From assembly GCA_032160945.1 (NCBI GenBank), contig JAVHTL010000138.1: a stretch of DNA of 8,679 bases. The stretch is one strand, 5' to 3'. The notes beneath the pieces are model-generated. The model was not told the DNA's origin. It made no database searches and saw only the letters and a program-made list of their open reading frames with translations. Positions 1 to 5,908 of this stretch are shown here, in pieces (the stretch's first letter is position 1; each line of letters starts with the position of its first letter). The DNA is from Fervidibacter sp032160945 (GTDB lineage: Bacteria > Armatimonadota > Fervidibacteria > Fervidibacterales > Fervidibacteraceae). A program made the position numbers and the translations under genes.

Positions 1-293
1 TCACCAATGGCTTGCATCTCATTCTCGTCCAGCAAGGCAGTCAATTTGTCCCGTAACACTTGCTTTGTGTTTTCCGTGTTGATGTAAACCCCTACGCCTT
101 TCCTTGTCGGCAACTTGCCAGCAAAAGAGCGACCTAAAGCCACACTGACAGCCATGTTAAGCAAGAGCGTGGACTTTCCGATGCCTGCTTCACCAAACAT
201 GCCGATGACCACAGGCTTGGGGATTAATCCTTCTATGAGCCATGAAAATTGTTCGGCTTCGGTTGAAGCAACGATGTCATGCGGGGTTTCCAT
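1..293 (-). CDS. RecA-fold AAA ATPase, RepA/AAA_25-like (N-terminal part)
   Basis: The first 97 residues of a protein that runs off the left edge of the window. It begins METPHDIVAS at an ATG (293-291) preceded by a modest GTAGG ribosome site. A clear Walker A P-loop, GEAGIGKST, lies at residues 34-42. After a helix (STLLLNMAVSVALG) comes a strand, GVGVYINTEN, at about residues 67-76, in the place where RecA-fold ATPases of the RepA/KaiC/AAA_25 type carry a conserved acidic strand end. The order 'short lead, LIPKPVVIGMFGEAGIGKS, then VYINTEN' is typical of RepA-like ATPases found in plasmid helicases, phage and mobile-element genes, and unassigned chromosomal genes. It probably binds and hydrolyses ATP in the cytoplasm; the substrate cannot be told. 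The gene is 107 nt downstream of the mannonate-dehydratase-like gene and may have its own promoter (a TATAAT at 353-348). The fold is well supported, the subfamily less so. Confidence 0.8.
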   Translation of the reverse strand, partial: METPHDIVASTEAEQFSWLIEGLIPKPVVIGMFGEAGIGKSTLLLNMAVSVALGRSFAGKLPTRKGVGVYINTENTKQVLRDKLTALLDENEMQAIG

Positions 294-347
294 GTTAAAC
301 CTACTCTCGTAAGTAACAGGGGTCGCCGACCGCATCATGGTGTTAAA

Positions 348-353
348 ATTATA
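348..353 (-). promoter_or_regulatory. Possible -10 box for the ATPase gene
   Basis: A perfect TATAAT reads on the minus strand, 54 nt before the ATPase ATG. It lies in the middle of the 14-bp palindrome AAAATTATAATTTT (345-358). No good -35 hexamer is found at 16-18 nt, only CCTGTT-like words, so the evidence is weak and the AT palindrome alone could explain the match. Confidence 0.3.
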
Positions 354-354
354 A

Positions 355-393
355 TTTTGCATGTGCCGGGAACAGGAGAAGGGCTGTGCAAAA
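355..393 (-). terminator. Possible weak terminator after the dehydratase gene
   Basis: Arms TTTTGCA (355-361) and TGCAAAA (387-393) are perfectly complementary over 7 bp, and GCC/GGC can pair inside them. The hairpin begins 8 nt past the TGA of the dehydratase gene and, on the minus strand, is followed by TTATAATTTT. The loop is long and the stem AT-rich, so this would be an inefficient terminator at best. The rest of the 294-400 gap shows only the AT palindrome and candidate -10 box. Confidence 0.3.
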
Positions 394-400
394 CTATAGT

Positions 401-1645
401 TCAATACCCATGCACTGTCCCATCGGCTCGGCGAATTTGGGGCATGTAAATGGGCGAATAAGGGAAGCGAGATGAAAGTTCCTCATTGAAGTCAATACCA
501 AGCCCAGGTGCATCATTCGGATAGGCGTAACCATCGCTAACATCGCAAGGTGTAGGGAAGAGGTCACAAAAAACTTGAATGCCACGAAAGTCTGTCCACT
601 CTTGCACGCCAAAATTTAGAATGCTCATTTGAAGTTGAAGCGCTGCAGCCTGAGAAATTGGTCCCAAATCGGCAGCGCCATGAAATGCCGATTTGACACC
701 GAATGGTTCTGCGAGCGTCATGATTTTTCTCGCCTCGGTTATTCCCCCAACATGTAAAGGTGCGATGCGGATGTAGTCAACCAAGCGGTTAACAAAAAGT
801 GGGAGAATTTGCTCGCGGTCGCAAAAGATTTCTCCAATCGCGAGCGGTGTTGTCGTCTGTGAGCGAATGAAAGCCAAAGCATCTTTTTGCTCTGGTGAAA
901 CTGGGTCTTCAAGAAAGAAGAGCCGATAAGGTTCAAGCCGTTTCGCCAACTGAGCCACCTCAATTGGAGAAAGTTGCTCGTGGACATCGTGAAGCAACTC
1001 AACCTCCATGCCCAACTCGCTCCTAAGATACTCAAAAAGTTTCGGCACTTCAATCAAGTATCGTGTCGGCTCAAAGTAGGTTGTGCCTGGTAGATCTTCC
1101 CTTTCTGCTGGCTCAAACTTCAACTTACCTGAACCGCCATAACCGCCCATTTGAACCCGAACAACTTTGTAGCCTTGTTCAAGCCACTTGCGGACATTGT
1201 CAGCGACTTCTTTTTGGTCTCGTCCATCGGCATGGCGGTAAACGAGCACTCCTTTTCGGCAAGCACCTCCGAGAAGTTGGTAAACGGGCATGTTTGCCAA
1301 TTTGCCCTTTATGTCCCAAAGCGCCATGTCAATTGCAGCAATTGCCGTCTTGAAAATTGGTCCGCCTCGCCAGTAAGTTGAGCGGTGCAAAAAGTGCCAA
1401 ATGTCTTCAATGTTGCGTGGGTCTTTGCCAATAAGAAGTTCCCTGAAGTTGTTGAGCACAGCGACGACAGCAGGCTCGCTTGCGTGCAATGTCCCTTCAC
1501 CAACTCCGTAAACGCCGTCGTCCGTTAACACCTTGGCAATGACATAATTGATGCCACCATGACGATACAAATGTCCAAGACCTTCAAACTTTTCAACTGC
1601 TGCAATTGGGTTGACCACGAAAATTTTGATGTCCGTGATTTTCAA
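401..1645 (-). CDS. manD: Mannonate dehydratase-type enolase-superfamily enzyme
   Basis: A 414-residue enzyme of the mandelate racemase/enolase superfamily, ManD (RspA-like) subgroup. ManD removes water from D-mannonate to give 2-keto-3-deoxy-D-gluconate in hexuronate breakdown; some members prefer D-gluconate or show no activity, so the substrate is inferred. An N-terminal capping domain (about 1-125) precedes the TIM barrel. From what I know of the characterised Novosphingobium enzyme, all key residues are present with a constant +10 offset: metal ligands D220 (in HDVHEQL), E246 (EDP) and E272 (GE), acid/base Y169 (GGYGG) and H222, plus R293, H322 and E349. Length is normal for the family. 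The start is TTG (1645-1643), not ATG: it sits just after a near-ideal AGGAGGTGA ribosome site, and translation reads directly into the expected MKITDIKIF. It lies 58 nt behind the permease gene, so the two may be co-transcribed. The stop is TGA. Confidence 0.88.
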   Translation of the reverse strand: MKITDIKIFVVNPIAAVEKFEGLGHLYRHGGINYVIAKVLTDDGVYGVGEGTLHASEPAVVAVLNNFRELLIGKDPRNIEDIWHFLHRSTYWRGGPIFKTAIAAIDMALWDIKGKLANMPVYQLLGGACRKGVLVYRHADGRDQKEVADNVRKWLEQGYKVVRVQMGGYGGSGKLKFEPAEREDLPGTTYFEPTRYLIEVPKLFEYLRSELGMEVELLHDVHEQLSPIEVAQLAKRLEPYRLFFLEDPVSPEQKDALAFIRSQTTTPLAIGEIFCDREQILPLFVNRLVDYIRIAPLHVGGITEARKIMTLAEPFGVKSAFHGAADLGPISQAAALQLQMSILNFGVQEWTDFRGIQVFCDLFPTPCDVSDGYAYPNDAPGLGIDFNEELSSRFPYSPIYMPQIRRADGTVHGY

Positions 1646-1675
1646 GCCTTGTCACCTCCTCACAAGAAAATGGTA

Positions 1676-1716
1676 ACAGGCAAAAGTGGTGGATGTCTTC
1701 CTACTAATTTGCCTGT
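1676..1716 (-). promoter_or_regulatory. Intercistronic 9-bp inverted repeat
   Basis: Arms ACAGGCAAA (1676-1684) and TTTGCCTGT (1708-1716) are perfect complements with a 23-nt loop. One arm overlaps the last codons of the permease gene; the other ends about 20 nt before the dehydratase ribosome site. No solid T-run follows, so it may be a processing or attenuation hairpin between two operon genes rather than a true terminator. It could also be chance. Confidence 0.3.
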
Positions 1717-4031
1717 GGCAACCTGTCCATTGGCGCTTTGCGAATTTGCTCCAATGCCCGCACCGCTGGGTCAACACTTGCACTTGACATAACTAAACCG
1801 ACAATCGGCGCGATAAACCAAAGGAAACCACAACTTCCTACTGAAACACCAACGATGACCATCATCAAACTCGCAAGACCAAAGGCTTTCCGTTTGCTCC
1901 ATTGATGACCTCGTTGAGAAAAGGCTTGTTGCGGTTCACGAAGTGCATCAACGATTGCAGCGGGGACAGCGCCCATGACCATGTTGGCGACAATCAATAT
2001 ACCCAACGCTGCAATTATGATCAAAACGGGCGTCAAGAAGAGCCAAAGTTTGAGCAAGTAGGTAGTTCCGCCACCGACCAAACCACCGGCGAAAAGCCAC
2101 ATCGGCAAACCAAGCCATCTCAACTGCCACCACCAGCCACCGTAACGCCAACCGTTGACAATTGCTTTGCTCGGCAAAGGCGTAATGAGCCATTGCCACA
2201 ACTCGCCCGTTTGGTGCAACTTACGCAAATAGTTGTGAACAGTCATGTAGGTCACGAACCAAAACACTGGAACGAACACCAATGCGAAAACGACAAACAA
2301 AACTGCACTCAAAGGTGGCTTCAGCAAGCCGACCAAGAAAGGGGCGAAATAAGGCAGCCAACCATAACGCCAGCGGAAGACCGAAACCATGTGCCTGAAA
2401 ACAGGGTTTTGAGTGCGAGCAACCAGCATTTTTTCAACCGCTGGCAGGACGAAAACGAAATCGCCAATAAGGTTGATGTAGTGAAACAGACGGGCTAAGA
2501 AACTTGTTCCGACCTGAAATCGCAAACTCAAAGCAGGAACATTCATCAAACGCCAAACGATTGCCAGCAACAGTGTCCGAACCGCTGGCGCAATTGCAGC
2601 GGTCAGAAACGAAATGTTTGGCACAGGGATTGAAAGCAAACTCCCAATGCGAATTGGGTTGACGACCGAGAGCAAAGGTTGCCATCCCAAAACGAGCAAA
2701 GCGACCGATGGGCTGAGCGCAATGAGAAAAGGCAAACGGAGAACAAAACCAATCAACGGCACAAAGGCGAAACTTGACAGAAACTCTACCCCTTTCAGTC
2801 GCCATCCAACTATTGACCTAAATGCAAGGCTTTTGGTCAGAGCGAGCGAAAAGGTGTCAAGTGCGGAGAGGGTGAGCCAAAGGCTGAAAAAGCCTGCATC
2901 AACTTGCGAGAGCGGCAAAGATGCTTTCCAGCAACCGAACAGAGGGACAAGGGCTGCGACCGAACGCCAAGCAATTGTCTCTGGCAACCAAGAAATTGGC
3001 GGTTTTTCTGGTGGCGTCTTTTCAGCCCATGTCCAGTTGAGCCAAAGCCAATGCAAAGTGCCACCGAGAGCGAAGGCTAAAGATGCACACGCTGCAAAGC
3101 AGTCTGCAGGTTGACACCTCCTAACTTGCTGCAACCATCCCCAAAGGAAACCTTGAGCGAAAAACAGCACGATGAAAAGCGACGGGATAAAGTAAAATCG
3201 CCTTAGCCCCTTCGGCGTTTCAAGCCATCTCGCGATTCTGTCAACCCTTGCCCAACCGACCGCTGCCATAAGCCACAAAGTTGCCCAAGCAGGGTTTAAG
3301 AGTGTGCTGTAAAATGGCTGTGGAGCAAAGAAGTCAAATGCTCCTTTCCAGTTTCTGGCGTTGTTCAACTGCATTGCAACCAAGCCGAGCATAAACAGAA
3401 CTGTCCAACCAGCGTTGAAGGATAATCTTTGTTCTGCTGGGATTCGGTCAATCCGGGCGATACTTTCTGACGACCAAAAGGTGACGAGTGTGAAAAGAAG
3501 CAAAAGCGAAATGAACGCTGGCACTGACAGGAAAAGAACCAAAGTCAGCGTCATTGTCTCCATCCAACCTGATGTGCCGAGAAGAAGCGAAAGCGGAATG
3601 GCTGAAGTTGGCGTCAAGCCGAGCAAGGCAAAGGAAACGGCGTAAAGTGGTGACCAAAGACCAGCGATGAAAAGTCGCAAAAACCATGCAGGCAATTTGC
3701 GAGCCACTACCAATTCGTGCCCGCTGACGGGCAAAATTCGCAGGAAGTCAAGAGTGCCTCGTTGTGCGTCATCAACGAACGAGCGTTTCGGAATTTGTCG
3801 GTCAACTTGCACTCTCGCAATCAGGTGAAAAATCAGCGCTGCGATGAAGAGGTTTGAACCGACCCAAAATGGGCTTGGCTTTACCAGCAAAAACAGCGAA
3901 GCCAAACCGATTTGGACTGCGATAGCGCCAGCGATAAGCCCGCCGACAATGCGGACAAAAACTTCAGGGGCAAACTCCCTCCACTCGTGATGCCAAAACG
4001 GGTTGCTTTCAAACCGCCAATAGTTGCCCAT
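1704..4031 (-). CDS. Large ABC-2 permease-like membrane protein, apparently duplicated
   Basis: A 775-residue, very hydrophobic protein with well over a dozen possible membrane helices. The first half starts with a short amphipathic lead, NPFWHHEWREF (residues 10-20), then a helix, then DDAQRGTLDFLRILPVSG (87-104). This layout is the hallmark of ABC-2 type transporter permeases: an 'NP.l.rE.re' lead and an 'ErGTle.Ll..P.s' coupling segment. The second half repeats it as QNPVFRHMVSVFRWR (541-555) and HQTGELWQWLITPLPS (606-621), which suggests an internal duplication or fusion of two permease units. Such permeases sit in the cytoplasmic membrane and need an ATP-binding partner. None is encoded nearby, so the ATPase must be elsewhere or the protein has another job. 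The ATG (4031-4029) has an AGGAAGG ribosome site 7 nt upstream; the stop is TAG. The gene is divergent from the broken secreted-protein gene. Family placement rests on two motif regions and topology. Confidence 0.65.
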   Translation of the reverse strand: MGNYWRFESNPFWHHEWREFAPEVFVRIVGGLIAGAIAVQIGLASLFLLVKPSPFWVGSNLFIAALIFHLIARVQVDRQIPKRSFVDDAQRGTLDFLRILPVSGHELVVARKLPAWFLRLFIAGLWSPLYAVSFALLGLTPTSAIPLSLLLGTSGWMETMTLTLVLFLSVPAFISLLLLFTLVTFWSSESIARIDRIPAEQRLSFNAGWTVLFMLGLVAMQLNNARNWKGAFDFFAPQPFYSTLLNPAWATLWLMAAVGWARVDRIARWLETPKGLRRFYFIPSLFIVLFFAQGFLWGWLQQVRRCQPADCFAACASLAFALGGTLHWLWLNWTWAEKTPPEKPPISWLPETIAWRSVAALVPLFGCWKASLPLSQVDAGFFSLWLTLSALDTFSLALTKSLAFRSIVGWRLKGVEFLSSFAFVPLIGFVLRLPFLIALSPSVALLVLGWQPLLSVVNPIRIGSLLSIPVPNISFLTAAIAPAVRTLLLAIVWRLMNVPALSLRFQVGTSFLARLFHYINLIGDFVFVLPAVEKMLVARTQNPVFRHMVSVFRWRYGWLPYFAPFLVGLLKPPLSAVLFVVFALVFVPVFWFVTYMTVHNYLRKLHQTGELWQWLITPLPSKAIVNGWRYGGWWWQLRWLGLPMWLFAGGLVGGGTTYLLKLWLFLTPVLIIIAALGILIVANMVMGAVPAAIVDALREPQQAFSQRGHQWSKRKAFGLASLMMVIVGVSVGSCGFLWFIAPIVGLVMSSASVDPAVRALEQIRKAPMDRLPQAN

Positions 4032-4158
4032 GGCTGTGCCTTCCTGTCACTCTTGCACCATCAATTGCTCAACATTAAAATTTGCCACAGGGCAGCAAAA
4101 GGCAGGGCATAAGTTTAATCTGCGCCGATGGCTCAAACTTAAAGTTTTCGTTACATCA

Positions 4159-4176
4159 TGCCAATAAAAATTGGCA
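4159..4176. promoter_or_regulatory. Perfect hairpin/operator abutting a ribosome site
   Basis: TGCCAAT-AAAA-ATTGGCA is a perfect 7-bp inverted repeat with a 4-nt spacer. Its right arm ends on the first base of the AGGTGA ribosome site (4176-4181) of the plus-strand gene at 4187. It lies in the 155-nt divergent gap between that gene and the permease. It could be a protein-binding operator or an mRNA hairpin that limits access to the ribosome site. The minus strand of one arm reads TTGGCA, a plausible -35, but no matching -10 was convincing. Confidence 0.4.
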
Positions 4177-4186
4177 GGTGATAACA

Positions 4187-5125
4187 ATGCGAATTTTAGT
4201 TATGCTCTCAATTTTTGCCATTACTTCATTGCTCCCATGAATTTGCTCTGCCGATAGCGGTCTTATCGTGAAAGAGAATTTGTGGCGTCTCATCGCTGAA
4301 GACGACCAAATTGCCACCATCAAACTTGACAAAAATGGCTTGGTTGATGTTCGCCTTTTCATCAGCATCGTGGATAAGAGCGGTAAATCAAACATCGTCC
4401 ATCTCGTTCTTCCCTTCCGCGACCGACCGTTGTCACTGCGAGCCGAGGAGTCAGTGCTCGCCGAATTCAGGAGGCAGCATATTGAAGCGATTGAAAGCCG
4501 ACAGCGACAAATCCAGTTTGCTCGTTCGTTGGCGCGAAAATGGGTTGAAAATGGCTTCCGTGTCTCTCTCGCTCTCGGTTTCCCGTTAGGTCTTCTTGTG
4601 ACAGAAGCATTAAAGCCACATAAGTCTGAGGCACTTCCGCCTGGCTTAACTTTAGTTGCCGTTAGAGCCATCCCAGAACTTGTCGTCACCACTAAACACA
4701 CACGCACGGAAGTTTACCGAATAGAACGACCTACCGATATTGAGCAGTTGCTTAAGGAAACAGGAGTTTCGCGGGAGCAACTTGAGCGCTTGGAGCGCCA
4801 AATTGTCGGTCGCTACCTTTATCTCACCACCGTCAAAACTGTCCCGTTAGGTTCAGACCAACAGGTCTCAAATCCAAAGTTACAGGCATACAGCGGACCG
4901 ATTTCGGAAGAAGAGCGGTTAGGCATCGTTTTCCATGTCAAGTTGGAATCTCAAAGGAACGGGAACGAGTTTACATTCACCTACCCGCTGGGAACGGGCG
5001 AAACTTGGTGGCATCCAATTTCCTTAACGGACTTGTTCATCTTGACGCCTCCTGATGGCTCACTTGACATCCGCTATCCACAAACTTCTGTCCAAAATCT
5101 CCCATCGTTGCTTAATATCCGTTAG
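4187..5125 (+). pseudogene. Secreted protein of unknown function, broken by in-frame TGA
   Basis: The ATG at 4187 has a good AGGTGA ribosome site and opens a typical signal peptide, MRILVMLSIFAITSLLP, but codon 18 (4238-4240) is TGA. In the same frame the sequence continues ICSADSGLIVKENLWRL, where C-S-A before D is a plausible signal-peptidase site, and stays open for about 295 codons to TAG at 5123. The gene therefore looks like an exported protein of about 310 residues carrying one nonsense codon. A GTG at 4268 could restart translation without the signal peptide (285 residues), but it has no visible ribosome site. The body has a strand-rich start (QIATIKLDKNGLVDVRLFIS), a charged helical stretch RAEESVLAEFRRQHIEAIES, and a late TFTYPLGTGETWWHPISLTD segment. 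I do not recognise the family with certainty. The 3' end coincides with the left repeat of the neighbouring mobile element, which provides the stop codon, so the C-terminus is probably truncated as well. The gene is divergent from the permease. Confidence 0.65.
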
Positions 5126-5140
5126 GAGTTACGCAGTTGG
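5122..5140 (+). repeat. Left 19-bp inverted repeat of the element
   Basis: It matches 5785-5803 perfectly in inverted orientation; identity stops at once on both sides. It contains the TAG that ends the upstream secreted-protein reading frame. Confidence 0.85.
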
Positions 5141-5167
5141 CACCGTTTCGTTAAAATAGGTGATGCT

Positions 5168-5500
5168 ATGGTAACCATCTGCCTAAAATTTAAGTCCCGT
5201 CACCGCCCCGAAATAGTGGAGTTTATGGAGAAGGTTAGATACATGGAGCAGAAGGCGGTCAATTGGCTCATCGCCAATAAAAAGACCAGCCTATCTGCCG
5301 TTCACGCTGCTTTGTATCATCCCTTTCGCCAGCAATTTCAAGGGCTTCACAGCCAATGAGTCACCAGCGCCCTTAAAACTGCCACAGGCATCGTCCATCA
5401 GTTTAGGAAACGAAAGCGAAAAGGAAAAGCGAAACGACCCAAACTAAAGAAACCTTACCGTCCCTACTTATCAACCCGTCACGGTTATCGGTATAGATAG
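5168..5500 (+). pseudogene. tnpB: TnpB (IS200/IS605-type) N-terminal remnant
   Basis: The ATG at 5168 follows an AGGTG ribosome site by 5 nt and begins MVTICLKFKSRH. The N-terminal helical block (EIVEFMEKVRYMEQKAVNWL, then SLSAVHAALYHPFRQQFQGL) and the phrase 'GLHSQ-stop-VTSALKTATGIVHQFRKRKRKGKAKRP' match the start of OrfB/TnpB proteins, in which a Q is followed by a conserved helix and a basic KRKRKGK stretch before the RNA-binding and RuvC-like parts. TGA at 5357-5359 interrupts the frame where I would expect W or a similar residue, and the frame then continues to TAG at 5498. About 110 codons remain of a protein usually near 350-420 residues, so no nuclease domain is left. Family assignment is by recognised sequence style, not by alignment. 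Confidence 0.65.
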
Positions 5501-5526
5501 CAACGAAAGTTTTTTTCGTAAAATGA

Positions 5527-5624
5527 TGTAGGGCGTGGCTTCCATGCCCCGCCGACAAATTCTGTCGGCGCAGGACGGAGCCTGCGCCATACATTTCGGC
5601 ACGGGACAGAGCCCGTGCCCTACA
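5527..5624. repeat. Three-unit palindromic repeat (REP/MITE-like), copy 1
   Basis: Three 31-nt units: one forward (5527-5557), then two in reverse orientation (5563-5593 and 5594-5624). Outer ends read TGTAGGGC and GCCCTACA. Units 1 and 2 form a long imperfect palindrome around AATTC, with GCCGACA/TGTCGGC pairing at its centre. Units 2 and 3 each fold into an 8-bp stem with a 6-nt loop: GGCGCAGG-ACGGAG-CCTGCGCC and GGCACGGG-ACAGAG-CCCGTGCC. It lies where the middle of tnpB is missing. Confidence 0.75.
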
Positions 5625-5670
5625 TGGCGACAATTTTTTGAATTGGTATTAGAAGGGGATTAGGAAAATT

Positions 5671-5691
5671 CCCCAGCCTTTTTGGTTGGGG
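5671..5691 (+). ncRNA. Stem-loop inside the tnpB element
   Basis: CCCCAGCC (5671-5678) pairs with GGTTGGGG (5684-5691) across a TTTTT loop, with one G-U pair in RNA. Together with the nested stem at 5718-5768 it makes the 3' part of the element rich in structure, as expected for the overlapping right end and omega-RNA region of TnpB elements. Confidence 0.3.
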
Positions 5692-5717
5692 CAGGGGGCA
5701 GTGGTTGCTCCTTGTTG

Positions 5718-5768
5718 CCCGTCCTCTGACAGCAAGGTGAGCGGTATGCGGTGCGCTGTCACGACGGG
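5718..5768 (+). ncRNA. Nested stem-loop near right end; possible relic omega-RNA
   Basis: CCCGTC (5718-5723) pairs with GACGGG (5763-5768); inside it GACAGC (5728-5733) pairs with GCTGTC (5755-5760). Small internal loops (CTCT and AC) separate the stems, and a 21-nt apical region closes the structure. It lies 16 nt before the right inverted repeat and overlaps the suspected tnpB tail, which is where TnpB guide RNAs (omega-RNA) and right-end hairpins occur. A functional RNA is not shown by sequence alone. Confidence 0.35.
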
Positions 5769-5784
5769 AAGTTATGCAGGAATT

Positions 5785-5803
5785 CCAACTGCGTAACTCC
5801 TAA
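5785..5803 (-). repeat. Right 19-bp inverted repeat of the element
   Basis: Reads CCAACTGCGTAACTCCTAA on the plus strand, the exact complement of 5122-5140. It is preceded by the palindrome GGAATTCC (5779-5786). Confidence 0.85.
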
Positions 5804-5908
5804 GTAAGTCAATTGCCCTCATACAAGTTTTTCGTGTATAGACGGGCAAAATTCGCCTGCAAATATTTCGGGCTAATGCTCTTTACTACGAACTTTGTTG
5901 GTGACTTA

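Larger units (their letters stand above)
5653..5796 (+). pseudogene. Probable TnpB C-terminal scrap
   Basis: An open stretch of 47 codons begins just after a TAG and ends TTGSYAGIPTA followed by TAA, where the stop lies inside the right inverted repeat. It is rich in Cys, Ser and Gly with no fold of its own, which resembles the loose tails of some TnpB proteins. It sits downstream of the TnpB N-terminal remnant, in the expected order. No catalytic motif remains, so the assignment is tentative. Confidence 0.35.
5122..5803 (+). mobile_element. 682-bp inverted-repeat-bounded tnpB-derived element
   Basis: Perfect 19-bp inverted repeats, TTAGGAGTTACGCAGTTGG at 5122-5140 and its complement at 5785-5803, bound a segment holding an N-terminal TnpB fragment, a palindromic repeat array, a probable TnpB C-terminal fragment and a nested stem-loop. 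The middle of tnpB, including any RuvC-like catalytic part, is missing, so the element is non-autonomous. No clear target-site duplication is visible next to the repeats. IS200/IS605 elements normally lack terminal inverted repeats, so the boundaries may reflect a different mobilising transposase or an inverted copy of one end. Confidence 0.6.

Noticed and set aside
1902..3114. Long plus-strand open frames (1902-2498 and 2614-3114)
   Set aside because: They are antisense shadows of the permease gene: low-complexity, no ribosome sites, and no protein-like pattern, while the minus strand encodes a coherent membrane protein.
4032..4158. Sigma-70 promoters in the divergent gap
   Set aside because: Several partial -35/-10 words exist on both strands (for example TTGCCA at 4082 and TTGGCA on the minus strand), but none has both boxes at proper spacing.
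4156..4707. Minus-strand open frame of 183 codons opposite the broken secreted-protein gene
   Set aside because: Its composition (many R, S, T and M) is that of an antisense shadow, and it lacks a recognisable start signal; the plus strand has a signal peptide and ribosome site.
4238..5359. Genetic-code change making TGA a sense codon
   Set aside because: TGA ends at least three intact genes (dehydratase, ftsL, rsmH) at the expected family length, and TGG is used for Trp throughout; isolated nonsense mutations explain the two cases.
5551..5624. CRISPR-like repeat spacing in the palindromic units
   Set aside because: Units are in opposite orientations, two of them directly abutting with no spacer, and all are hairpin-forming; this is a REP/MITE-like pattern, not an array.
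5841..5856. 16-mer GACGGGCAAAATTCGC shared with 3726-3741 in the permease gene
   Set aside because: The flanks diverge immediately and translation of the 5841 region in the matching frame does not resemble the permease beyond five residues; probably chance or a tiny relic.
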